The translations under genes and the position numbers were made by a program. 64,000 nt of DNA from Vallitalea sp. (lineage in GTDB: Bacteria > Bacillota > Clostridia > Lachnospirales > Vallitaleaceae), in contig NZ_JAOARO010000094.1 in NCBI RefSeq assembly GCF_025211055.1, positions 92,882 through 156,881 of the forward strand, written 5' to 3'. The notes under the pieces were generated by a model that had not been told where the DNA came from, did no database searches, and was given only the letters and a program-made list of their open reading frames with translations. Every line of letters starts with the position of its first letter. The first letter of the stretch is position 1. Below are positions 36,836 to 45,698 of this stretch, one piece after another.

Positions 36836-39415
36836 ATGAAAAAATTATTTGAGAAAGTATTTGGAACACATAGTGATAAAGAGATAAAAAGAATAATACC
36901 ATTAGTAGATAAAATAGAAGCTTTAGAACCAGAAATGGAAAAATTAACAGATGACCAGCTAAAAAGTAAAACTAATGAGTTTAGAGAAAGATTAAAAAAA
37001 GGGGAAACATTAGACGATATATTAATTGAAGCCTATGCTGTAGTTAGAGAAGCTGGTAAGCGAACTGTTGGGATAAGAGCTTTTAGAGTTAAAGCTTTAG
37101 CTGCTATTATTTTACACCAAGGTAGAATAGCTGAGATGAAAACTGGAGAAGGAAAAACTTATGTAGCTCCGTTTGTAGTTTATTTAAATGCGTTAGAGGG
37201 CAAAGGGGTACATATAGTTACAGTAAATGATTATTTAGCTAAACGTGATGCAGAAAATATAGGTTTATTATATCACTTTTTAGGATTAACAGTAGGTGTT
37301 ATAGTTAATGGAATAGATAATGAAGAAAGAAGAGAAGCATATAACTGTGATATTACATATGGTACCAATAATGAGTTTGGATTTGACTACCTTAGAGATA
37401 ACATGGTTATTTATAAAAAAGAAATGGTACAGAGAGAACTAAACTTTGTTGTTATTGATGAGGTTGACTCTGTATTAATTGACGAGGCAAGAACACCATT
37501 GATTATATCAGGTAGCAGTAGTAAATCAACACATTTATATCAACAGGCAGATATAATTGCTAGAAGATTACAAAAAGGAAGAGTAATCGGAGAAGTATCC
37601 AAGATGAGTGCCTTATTAAATGAAGAGATTCAAGAAGAAGGAGATTTTGTAGTTGATGAAAAAGCAAAATCAGTATCTCTAACTGCTGATGGTATCAAGA
37701 AAGTTGAACAATTTTTTCAAGTAGATAACTTAGCAGATCCAGAAAATATGGAAATACAACACCATGTTATATTAGCGTTAAAAGCACATAATACTATGTT
37801 TAAAGATAAAGATTATGTTATAAAAGAAGAAGAAATAATTATTGTAGATGAATTTACTGGACGTTTAATGCCAGGAAGAAGATACTCTAATGGATTACAT
37901 CAAGCAATCGAAGCAAAAGAAAGTGTTAGGGTAAGAAGAGAAAGTAAAACCCTTGCAACTATAACTTTCCAGAATTATTTCAACAAATATGATAAAAAAT
38001 CTGGTATGACAGGTACAGCGTTAACTGAAGAAGAAGAATTCAGAGAAATATATGGTATGGATGTAATAGCTATACCAACTAATAAACCAGTAATAAGAAA
38101 AGACCAACCAGACCAAGTTTATAAATCACACCGTGAAAAGGTAAATGCTGTTATCGATGATATTGCAGAATGTTATGATAGAGGACAACCTGTATTGGTT
38201 GGTACTATAACAATAGAATCATCAGAAGAATTAAGTAAGATGCTTAGAAAAAAAGGAGTCGTACACAAAGTACTTAATGCAAAATATCATGAGAGAGAAG
38301 CTGACATTGTAGCAATGGCAGGTCAGAAAGGTGCTGTTACAATAGCAACTAATATGGCTGGTCGTGGTACTGATATTAAATTAGGTGAAGGTGTTATTGA
38401 AACTGGAGGACTCAAAATAATTGGTACAGAACGTCATGAATCCAGACGTATAGATAATCAGTTAAGAGGTCGTTCAGGACGTCAAGGTGATCCAGGGGAA
38501 TCTAAGTTCTATATCTCATTAGATGATGACTTGATGCGTCTATTCGGTTCAGAGAGAATGAAAAATACAGTTACAAGATTAGGATTACCTGAAGGAGAAC
38601 CAATTGCGGCAGGTATTTTATCCAATGCAATAGAGAATGCTCAGAAAAAAGTAGAAGGAAATAACTTTTCCATAAGAAAACACTTGCTTGATTATGACCA
38701 AGTTATGAATGAGCAAAGAGAGATTATATATGGTGAAAGAAAGAAAGTTCTTGAAGGCGACAACATGAGAGATTTCATAATGAGTATTATAAATGAAGTT
38801 ATAGGCAGATTCGTTGATATTCATGCAGGAGAAGAGCAAGAATTTGATGAATGGGATATACCAGGACTTATGGAGTCTTTGAATGAGATTATACCAATAA
38901 GATCTATTCATACTACTGAAGAAGAAAGAGAATCACTGACTAAAGACAAATTCAAAGAAAAAATATATGAAATAGCAGCTAAACTATATGAAGATAAAGA
39001 ACATGAATTTGATGAAGAAGAATTTATGCGTGAAGCTGAACGTGTTATCCTACTAAAAGCTATAGATCAAAAATGGATGGATCACATTGATAATATGGAT
39101 CAAATGCGTCAAGGTATAGGACTTAGAGCATATGGTCAAAGAGATCCTTTAGTGGAATATAAATTTCTTGGATTTGATATGTTCGAAGAAATGTCCAATA
39201 ATATACAAGAAGCTACACTTAGAGCTCTATATCGTATAAGACCAGCAAGAAAAATAGAGAGAGAAAGAGTAGCCAAGGTTACATCAACAAACAGGGGCGA
39301 ACAACAAGGGGCTAAACAGCCTGTACGAAGAAAAGAAAGAAAAGTAGGAAGAAACGAGTTATGCCCATGTGGAAGCGGTAAAAAATATAAATACTGTTGT
39401 GGTAGAAATCAATAG
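36836..39415 (+). CDS. secA: preprotein translocase ATPase SecA
   Basis: 859 residues, full length. SecA drives post-translational export through SecYEG. Motifs: Walker A MKTGEGKT (about 101-108), DEAD-type [17 protein letters not shown] (about 207), the preprotein crosslinking domain, helicase motifs [10 protein letters not shown] and [13 protein letters not shown] (about 500-550), helical scaffold and wing domains, and a C-terminal zinc site [17 protein letters not shown] that binds SecB-like factors, phospholipid or ribosome. A basic/Gln-rich linker precedes it. AAAGGTGA lies before the ATG. prfB follows 47 bases later, the common secA-prfB pairing of Firmicutes. Confidence 0.97.
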   Translation: MKKLFEKVFGTHSDKEIKRIIPLVDKIEALEPEMEKLTDDQLKSKTNEFRERLKKGETLDDILIEAYAVVREAGKRTVGIRAFRVKALAAIILHQGRIAEMKTGEGKTYVAPFVVYLNALEGKGVHIVTVNDYLAKRDAENIGLLYHFLGLTVGVIVNGIDNEERREAYNCDITYGTNNEFGFDYLRDNMVIYKKEMVQRELNFVVIDEVDSVLIDEARTPLIISGSSSKSTHLYQQADIIARRLQKGRVIGEVSKMSALLNEEIQEEGDFVVDEKAKSVSLTADGIKKVEQFFQVDNLADPENMEIQHHVILALKAHNTMFKDKDYVIKEEEIIIVDEFTGRLMPGRRYSNGLHQAIEAKESVRVRRESKTLATITFQNYFNKYDKKSGMTGTALTEEEEFREIYGMDVIAIPTNKPVIRKDQPDQVYKSHREKVNAVIDDIAECYDRGQPVLVGTITIESSEELSKMLRKKGVVHKVLNAKYHEREADIVAMAGQKGAVTIATNMAGRGTDIKLGEGVIETGGLKIIGTERHESRRIDNQLRGRSGRQGDPGESKFYISLDDDLMRLFGSERMKNTVTRLGLPEGEPIAAGILSNAIENAQKKVEGNNFSIRKHLLDYDQVMNEQREIIYGERKKVLEGDNMRDFIMSIINEVIGRFVDIHAGEEQEFDEWDIPGLMESLNEIIPIRSIHTTEEERESLTKDKFKEKIYEIAAKLYEDKEHEFDEEEFMREAERVILLKAIDQKWMDHIDNMDQMRQGIGLRAYGQRDPLVEYKFLGFDMFEEMSNNIQEATLRALYRIRPARKIERERVAKVTSTNRGEQQGAKQPVRRKERKVGRNELCPCGSGKKYKYCCGRNQ

Positions 39416-39462
39416 GCAAGATGATAATATTGAAATGGTAGAAAAATAATAGAGGTGATAAA

Positions 39463-40567
39463 ATGCTAGAACTAGAACAAAGTAAATTAGAACTCCAAGC
39501 ATACAAAAAGAAATTAGATGAAATGAGTGTTTCACTTTGACTTGGTCAATGTAAAGAACAAGATAGAAGAACTAGATGCTAAGGTTGCATCAGAAGAATT
39601 CTGGAACGATGCTGAAAATTCAGGAAAAGTATTAAAGGAAATTAAACAATTAAAAGATAAAGTGGACAACTACAATAATCTTGTACAAGAGTATGAAGAC
39701 ATTGAAACTCTTATTGAAATGGGAATAGAAGAAAATGATGATGAAATTATCAAAGAGGTTTCATCATCATTAAAGAGATTTATTAATGATTATGAAGAAC
39801 TTAGAACTAGGACACTTTTATCTGGAGAATATGATGGTAATAATGCCATAATATCTTTACATGCTGGTGCAGGTGGAACAGAATCTTGCGACTGGGTAAG
39901 TATGTTGCTTAGAATGTATACCAGATGGGCAGATGATAAAGGTTATAAAATAGAAACACTAGATTATCTAGATGGTGAAGAAGCAGGAGTTAAATCTGTA
40001 ACTATTCAAATAAACGGAGAAAATGCTTATGGTTATCTAAAATCAGAAAAAGGAGTTCATCGTTTAGTAAGAATATCACCTTTTGATTCATCAGGTAGAA
40101 GACACACATCATTTGCATCATTGGATGTGTTACCAGAGATAGATGATGACATAGATATGGAAATAAACGATGAAGACCTTAAGATAGATACTTATCGTGC
40201 AAGTGGAGCAGGAGGACAACATATTAACAAAACAGATTCAGCTGTTAGAATAACTCATATACCTACAGGTGTAGTTGTTCAATGTCAAAATGAACGTTCA
40301 CAACACAAGAACAAAGATAGAGCTCTTAAGATGTTAAAAGCTAAGTTATATGAAATACGACGACAAGAACAAATGGCTAAAATGGAAGGAATAAGAGGAG
40401 AAGTCAAAGAAATAGGTTGGGGCAGTCAAATACGTTCATATGTGATGCATCCATACAGTATGGTAAAAGATCACAGAACTAATGCAGAAACTGGTAATGT
40501 ACAAAGTGTAATGGATGGAAAGATAGATTTATTCATTAATACTTATTTACAATGGTTAGCCCTCTAA
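39463..40567 (+). CDS. prfB: peptide chain release factor 2, programmed +1 frameshift
   Basis: The reading begins at ATG 39463 (GAGGTG upstream), runs 25 codons and meets TGA at 39538-39540. A +1 slip at CTT-TGA-C (39535-39541) joins it to the main frame that ends at 40567, giving a product of about 367 residues, the usual RF2 length. RF2 hallmarks are SPF (in RISPFDSSG) for UGA/UAA recognition and GGQ in SGAGGQHIN for peptide release. The autoregulatory frameshift lowers synthesis when RF2 is plentiful. Oddity: the internal Shine-Dalgarno (usually AGGGGG just before the slip) is here GAGTGTTTCA, a weak match. Confidence 0.93.
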
Positions 40568-40617
40568 ACCAAGGGATCTATAATTAGATGCTAAAAATTA
40601 CAAAAGGAGTGAAGAAT

Positions 40618-41082
40618 ATGTCTACAATGCAACAGGTTATATTTAAGCTTGATAAAGAAGAATATGGTTTGGATATAATGAAGGTTATAACAATTGAAAA
40701 ATATCAAGAAGTTGTCAAAACACCAAATACTCCAGAGTATATAACAGGTATCATTAATCTTAGGGGTAGCGTATTACCGGTATACAGCTTAAGAAAGAAA
40801 TTTCATCTAAAAGAAAAAGAACCAGATGAAAATACAAAAATTATCGTAACAGTTACTAATGGTATGAAGATAGGATTTATTGTTGATTCCGTTCAGGAAA
40901 TACTGAATATCGAAGATAAAAGTATTGAAGAAGCTCCAAAAATCGTAACGGGGATTAATAGAAAATACATAAAAAGTATAGCTAAGATGAAAGAGCGAAT
41001 GGTTATTCTAATCGATATAGATTTGATTATATCAGAAGAAGAACAATTAGAATTAGGAAAAGTATCTAAGGAACAAGAATAA
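40618..41082 (+). CDS. cheW: CheW-like chemotaxis coupling protein
   Basis: 154 residues from ATG 40618 (AAAGGAG upstream); an upstream in-frame ATG at 40588 has none. One CheW domain: QQVIFKLDKEEYGLDIMKVITIEKY, the TPNTPEYITGIINLRGSVLPVYSLR segment and VDSVQEILNI. It should bridge methyl-accepting receptors and CheA in the membrane-associated signalling array. No other che genes are adjacent, so it may be an accessory copy or a coupling protein for a different CheA-like pathway. It is followed by a terminator and probably shares the prfB transcript or has a promoter I could not find. Confidence 0.85.
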   Translation: MSTMQQVIFKLDKEEYGLDIMKVITIEKYQEVVKTPNTPEYITGIINLRGSVLPVYSLRKKFHLKEKEPDENTKIIVTVTNGMKIGFIVDSVQEILNIEDKSIEEAPKIVTGINRKYIKSIAKMKERMVILIDIDLIISEEEQLELGKVSKEQE

Positions 41083-41147
41083 TTATATATACTGTATATT
41101 AGTCTAATAGATTAATATACAAATCGAATTTAATAAAATACTTATAG

Positions 41148-41182
41148 AAACTTGTGTTTATCTAAGCACAAGTTTTTTATTT
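41148..41182 (+). terminator. terminator after cheW
   Basis: AAACTTGTG (41148-41156) pairs with CACAAGTTT (41167-41175); TTTTATTTT follows. Confidence 0.85.
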
Positions 41183-41351
41183 TCTTATATAAGAACCTAT
41201 ACTCTACCGTATGAATAGCAGTATTAGCATTTGCATTAATGAAAATTCCTGATTTATTTTATACATAACCCTTGTATTTTTATTAAATTAGTGGTATAAT
41301 CTCCCTAATAAAAACAAATGTTTTTAATAGAAAAACAACGAAGGTGATGAA

Positions 41352-41795
41352 ATGCCTGATACAGCAAGTTATTATATAATTAAGAGAAAAGCTTTGCCAG
41401 AAGTATTTTTGAAGGTTGTTCAAGCTAAAAAACTTTTGGAAAAAGAAAAAGCAATAACCATACAAGAAGCAGTAGATTCTGTTGGAATAAGTCGTAGTTC
41501 GTTCTATAAATACAAAGATACAATATTTCCTTTCTATGATAATTCAAGAGGAAGAGCTATAACTGTTGCTCTTGGTCTTGATGACGAACCAGGACTACTA
41601 TCATGCATATTAAATATTATTGCCCAGTACAAGGCAAATATACTGACAATACATCAAACAATACCTATTAACGGTGTGGCAAACATAACATTAAGTATGG
41701 AAATACTTCCAACATCTGGTGATATACAAGAAATGATTATGTCATTAGAAAGTCATGAAGGAATACATCAAGTAAAAATATTAGCTAGGGAGTGA
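41352..41795 (+). CDS. ACT-domain protein (PheB-like, UPF0735)
   Basis: 147 residues. An N-terminal segment with helix-turn-helix character (AITIQEAVDSVGISRSSFYKYKD, about 34-56) precedes a C-terminal ACT domain (about 71-147, AITVALGLDDEPGLLSCILNIIAQYKANILTI). ACT domains bind amino acids, so this is likely an amino-acid-responsive regulator; direct DNA binding is possible but unproven. It sits 5 bases before hom, in front of an aspartate-family operon, as pheB-like genes do in Firmicutes. AAGGTGATG precedes the ATG. I see no T-box or attenuator in the leader. Confidence 0.85.
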   Translation: MPDTASYYIIKRKALPEVFLKVVQAKKLLEKEKAITIQEAVDSVGISRSSFYKYKDTIFPFYDNSRGRAITVALGLDDEPGLLSCILNIIAQYKANILTIHQTIPINGVANITLSMEILPTSGDIQEMIMSLESHEGIHQVKILARE

Positions 41796-41800
41796 GATAA

Positions 41801-43039
41801 ATGGTAGATGTTGCAATATTAGGATACGGTACAGTTGGTTCAGGAGTAGTAGAAGTACTTACAACCAATAAAGAAAGTATCAATAAAAGAGCAGGAAAGA
41901 AGATTAACCTAAAATACGTATTAGACTTAAGAGATTTCCCAGGATCACCAATAGAGGATATACTAACTAATAATTATGAAGATATTCTTAATGATCCAAG
42001 TGTTAAAGTAATTGCTGAAGTTATGGGTGGTGTAGAGCCTGCATATACTTTTGTAAAACAAGCTTTATTAAGCGGTAAAAGTGTCGTTACTTCCAACAAA
42101 GAGTTAGTAGCACGTCATGGAGCAGAACTACTTAAAATAGCAAGAGACAAAAACATTAATTTCCTATTTGAAGCTAGTGTAGGTGGTGGAATACCTATTA
42201 TAAGACCACTTAATCAATCATTAACTGCTGATGAAATATATGAAATCACTGGAATACTAAATGGTACAACTAACTTCATTCTAAGTAAAATGGCAGATGA
42301 AGGACTAGATTTTGACACTGTATTAAAAGAAGCACAAGATAAAGGTTATGCAGAGCGAAACCCAGAAGCAGATGTTGAAGGGTTCGATGCTTGTAGAAAA
42401 ATAGCTATACTTTCTTCACTTGCTTTTGGTATGCAAGTTGACTTTGAAGACATATACACAGAAGGTATAACAAAAATATCAGATATTGATATGAAATACG
42501 CCAAACAATTAGGCTACGATATAAAATTATTGGCAACAAGTAAGAAAAAAGATGAAAAAGTATACGCCATGGTTTCACCTATGATGATTGGAAAAGATCA
42601 TCCATTATCAAATGTCAATGGAGTTTTTAATGCCATTTTTGTTAAAGGAAATGTTATCGGAGACGTTATGTTCTATGGTAAAGGTGCAGGTAAATTACCT
42701 ACAGCAAGTGCAGTTGTAGCAGACATTGTTGATGCTGTAAAACATCTTGAAAGGAATATAGTTTCATTTTGGAGTACTAAGAAGATGGAGTTAATGAATG
42801 TGGATAACGTTTTATCAAGATGCTTTATTAGATTAGAACCTAAAAGGATAGATATGGTACATAATCAGATAGAAGAGATGTTTGGTGATGTACAGTATGT
42901 AAAAATCGACGACAAAGTTGATGAGATAGCATTTATTACGGATGCCTTCAAAGAAGGAATATTGAAAGAGAAAATTAATGCCCTTGATACTAAAGACATT
43001 GCATCAAAAGTAGTAAGTGTAATAAGAATAGATAAATAA
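41801..43039 (+). CDS. hom: homoserine dehydrogenase
   Basis: 412 residues. It reduces aspartate semialdehyde to homoserine with NAD(P)H in threonine/methionine synthesis. Rossmann motif GYGTVGSGVVEVL (about 8-20), the catalytic domain with NGTTNFILSKM and AQDKGYAERNPEADVEGFDA (about 150-193), and a C-terminal ACT-like region (about 330-412) that may sense threonine. It starts 5 bases after the ACT protein gene and is therefore coexpressed with it. Full length for the ACT-containing family form. The next two genes, an ApgM-type protein and aspartate kinase, belong to the same route. Confidence 0.95.
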   Translation: MVDVAILGYGTVGSGVVEVLTTNKESINKRAGKKINLKYVLDLRDFPGSPIEDILTNNYEDILNDPSVKVIAEVMGGVEPAYTFVKQALLSGKSVVTSNKELVARHGAELLKIARDKNINFLFEASVGGGIPIIRPLNQSLTADEIYEITGILNGTTNFILSKMADEGLDFDTVLKEAQDKGYAERNPEADVEGFDACRKIAILSSLAFGMQVDFEDIYTEGITKISDIDMKYAKQLGYDIKLLATSKKKDEKVYAMVSPMMIGKDHPLSNVNGVFNAIFVKGNVIGDVMFYGKGAGKLPTASAVVADIVDAVKHLERNIVSFWSTKKMELMNVDNVLSRCFIRLEPKRIDMVHNQIEEMFGDVQYVKIDDKVDEIAFITDAFKEGILKEKINALDTKDIASKVVSVIRIDK

Positions 43040-43092
43040 TAAATACTTATAATGAACATATCTACCGCCTGACAGCGAAGGGATGATAATGT

Positions 43093-44298
43093 ATGAAATA
43101 TGTTGTAATATTAGGAGACGGTATGGCTGACGAACCTGTAAAGCAATTAGGTGGTAAAACACCTTTACAGGTAGCGGATAAAGAAAATATAGACTCATTA
43201 GCTAGAATAGGAGAAGTTGGATTAGTGAAAACTATTCCAGATGGATTAGCACCAGGAAGTGATACAGCCAATCTATCAGTATTAGGATATGATCCACAGA
43301 AATATTATACTGGAAGATCACCACTAGAAGCTCTAAGTATTGGAGCTGATATGGAAAGTAATGATGTTAGCTTTAGATGTAATCTAGTTACATTAAGTGA
43401 AGATGGTTCATATGAAGACAAAACTATAATTGATCATAGTGCAGATGAAATCACAACTGAGGAAGCATATGAATTAATAAAATATCTAGAAAAGTATTTA
43501 GGAAATGATACAATTAAATTCTATACAGGAACAAGTTATAGACATGCTATAATATGGCATAAAGGTAGTACAGATGTGAATCTTACACCACCTCATGATA
43601 TACTAGAAAAAAGTATTAAAAAGTATTTGCCAAAAGGAACTAATTCCGATAAAATAAAACAAATGATGGTGTTAAGTAATGAATTACTTAAGAATCACCC
43701 TATTAACATAAGAAGAAAAGAAAAAGGGTTAAGACCTGCCAACTCCATATGGATATGGGGAGAAGGGACAAAACCAACATTAAAATCCTTTAGTGATAAA
43801 TATAATAAAAAAGGTGCTATGATATCAGCTGTTGATTTATTAAAAGGGATAGCTATAGCAGCCGAAATGAAAAATATTGAAGTTGAAGGCGTTACTGGTA
43901 ATATTAATACCAATTTTGAAGGTAAGGCAAAAGCTGCAATTGATGCTCTAAAATCTGGTCAAGACTTTGTATATGTACATATAGAAGCACCAGATGAATG
44001 TGGACATAGAGGGGAAATTGATAATAAAGTAAAATCAATTGAACTTATAGATTCCAAAGTGGTCAAATACATAAAAGAAGAACTTGATAAACTTGAAGAA
44101 GACTATAAGATAATGATACTACCTGACCACCCTACACCTCTAGCCATTAGAACACATACAAATAAGGCAGTTCCTTATTTAATATATGATAGTTCTAGAA
44201 AAATTGAATCTAATGTAAAATATGATGAAGAATCATGTAAACTTAAGGGAAATGTATTTATGAAAGGTCATGAACTAATGGACTATTTCTTAAAATAA
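43093..44298 (+). CDS. ApgM-family protein, proposed homoserine kinase
   Basis: 401 residues of the cofactor-independent phosphoglycerate mutase (ApgM/alkaline phosphatase superfamily) class: N-terminal LGDGMADEP with the first metal Asp, SDTANLSVLGYDP with the candidate nucleophilic Ser, VHIEAPDECGHRGE and LPDHPTPLAIRTHT with the other metal-binding His/Asp residues. A subfamily found beside threonine genes in genomes lacking ThrB is annotated as a proposed homoserine kinase. Its position between hom and lysC, with no thrB in the window, supports that reading; glycolytic phosphoglycerate mutase is the alternative. It acts in the cytoplasm. Confidence 0.85.
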   Translation: MKYVVILGDGMADEPVKQLGGKTPLQVADKENIDSLARIGEVGLVKTIPDGLAPGSDTANLSVLGYDPQKYYTGRSPLEALSIGADMESNDVSFRCNLVTLSEDGSYEDKTIIDHSADEITTEEAYELIKYLEKYLGNDTIKFYTGTSYRHAIIWHKGSTDVNLTPPHDILEKSIKKYLPKGTNSDKIKQMMVLSNELLKNHPINIRRKEKGLRPANSIWIWGEGTKPTLKSFSDKYNKKGAMISAVDLLKGIAIAAEMKNIEVEGVTGNINTNFEGKAKAAIDALKSGQDFVYVHIEAPDECGHRGEIDNKVKSIELIDSKVVKYIKEELDKLEEDYKIMILPDHPTPLAIRTHTNKAVPYLIYDSSRKIESNVKYDEESCKLKGNVFMKGHELMDYFLK

Positions 44299-44338
44299 AT
44301 ACATATACTAATTAGATACCTAAAGAGGAGGAAACAAC

Positions 44339-45547
44339 TTGTTAATAGTAAAGAAATTTGGCGGTAGTTCTGTAGCAAATAAAGAAAGAGTATATAATGT
44401 TGCAGAAAGAATATTAGAAGATTATAAAAAAGGTCATGATGTCGTTGTAGTTTTATCAGCACAAGGAGATACTACAGACGAATTGATAGCAAAAGCAAAA
44501 GAAATTAATCCAAATCCTTCAAGAAGAGAAATGGATATGATTCTTACAACAGGTGAACAACAATCTGTAGCACTAATGTCTATGGCATTACAGAATTTAG
44601 GATACCCAGCAATATCACTAAATGCTTATCAAGTTAAGATGCATACAACATCTGTTTATAGTAATGCAAGACTCAAAAGAATAGACGCTGAAAGAATAAA
44701 TTCAGAACTTGAAAGAAAGAATATTGTACTTGTGACAGGATTCCAGGGTATCAATAAATATGATGATATAACGACATTAGGTAGAGGTGGATCAGACACA
44801 ACAGCAGTGGCAATAGCAGCTGAACTTAATGCTGATAAATGTGAAATATATACAGATGTAGATGGAGTTTATACTGCTGATCCTAGAGTTGTCAAAGACG
44901 CAGTTAAATTAAATGAGATTACCTATGATGAGATGTTAGAATTAGCTTCACTTGGTGCAAAAGTTCTTCATAACCGTTCAGTAGAACTTGCCAAGAAATA
45001 TGGTGTAGAATTAGTTGTACGCTCAAGTTTGACAAAAGCTGAAGGAACCATTGTTAGGGAGGAATGTAAAATGGAAAAAATGTTAGTTAGCGGAGTTGCT
45101 GCGGATAAGAATGTTGCTAGAGTTGCTGCAATTGGAATTAAAGATGAACCAGGAAAAGCGTTCGGACTATTTTCTCTACTTGCAAAGCATAATATCAATG
45201 TTGATATTATCTTACAATCAATTGGAAGAAACAATACAAAAGATATATCATTCACAGTACCTAGAGATGAATTAGAAGAAACTAAACAAATTCTTCAAGA
45301 TAATCTTTCAAGAATATCTGCTGAAAGAATAGAATATGATGATTCAGTATCAAAAGTATCTATTGTAGGTGCAGGTATGGCATCTAACCCTGGAGTAGCA
45401 GCAGTAATGTTTGAAAGTCTATATGATGCTGATATTAATATAAAAATGATATCAACTTCTGAGATTAAGATTTCAGTGCTTATCAACGAAAAAGATACTG
45501 ATAGTGCTGTAAATGCAATACACGAAGGTTTCAAAGATAGATTCTAA
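44339..45547 (+). CDS. lysC: aspartate kinase
   Basis: 402 residues from the TTG at 44339 (AGAGGAGG upstream). The N-terminal amino-acid kinase domain shows VKKFGGSSVANKERV (about 4-18), the TTGEQQSVALM loop and GRGGSDTTAVAIAAEL. The C-terminal part carries two ACT domains (about 260-330 and 340-402), the sites of feedback by lysine, threonine or both. It makes aspartyl phosphate, the first step towards lysine, threonine, methionine and diaminopimelate. It ends the hom cluster and is followed by a terminator. An in-frame GTG/ATG inside, as in genes encoding a separate beta subunit, may exist (METs near 45071) but is unproven. Confidence 0.95.
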   Translation: MLIVKKFGGSSVANKERVYNVAERILEDYKKGHDVVVVLSAQGDTTDELIAKAKEINPNPSRREMDMILTTGEQQSVALMSMALQNLGYPAISLNAYQVKMHTTSVYSNARLKRIDAERINSELERKNIVLVTGFQGINKYDDITTLGRGGSDTTAVAIAAELNADKCEIYTDVDGVYTADPRVVKDAVKLNEITYDEMLELASLGAKVLHNRSVELAKKYGVELVVRSSLTKAEGTIVREECKMEKMLVSGVAADKNVARVAAIGIKDEPGKAFGLFSLLAKHNINVDIILQSIGRNNTKDISFTVPRDELEETKQILQDNLSRISAERIEYDDSVSKVSIVGAGMASNPGVAAVMFESLYDADINIKMISTSEIKISVLINEKDTDSAVNAIHEGFKDRF

Positions 45548-45582
45548 GGATGAATAGATTAATATAATGTTTATATTTATAT

Positions 45583-45622
45583 AAGAAAGTTGCTCTTTAT
45601 AATAAGGGTAACTTTCTTTTTT
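45583..45622 (+). terminator. terminator after lysC
   Basis: AAGAAAGTT (45583-45591) pairs with AACTTTCTT (45610-45618), followed by TTTT. It closes the hom-lysC operon. Confidence 0.85.
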
Positions 45623-45698
45623 AGATAATATCCTTGTCCTGTAAGTATCATTAATATATAATATTTAATAGAGTTTACAGTAAAGGAGCTAGTAGGTT

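Noticed and set aside
39527..40567. Separate release factor gene starting at the GTG 39527
   Set aside because: The upstream ATG frame with CTT-TGA-C reproduces the classic prfB frameshift and restores full RF2 length.
41183..41351. T-box or amino-acid attenuator before the ACT-hom-lysC genes
   Set aside because: No TGGNACCGCG-type T-box motif or lysine-riboswitch-like conserved blocks were seen.
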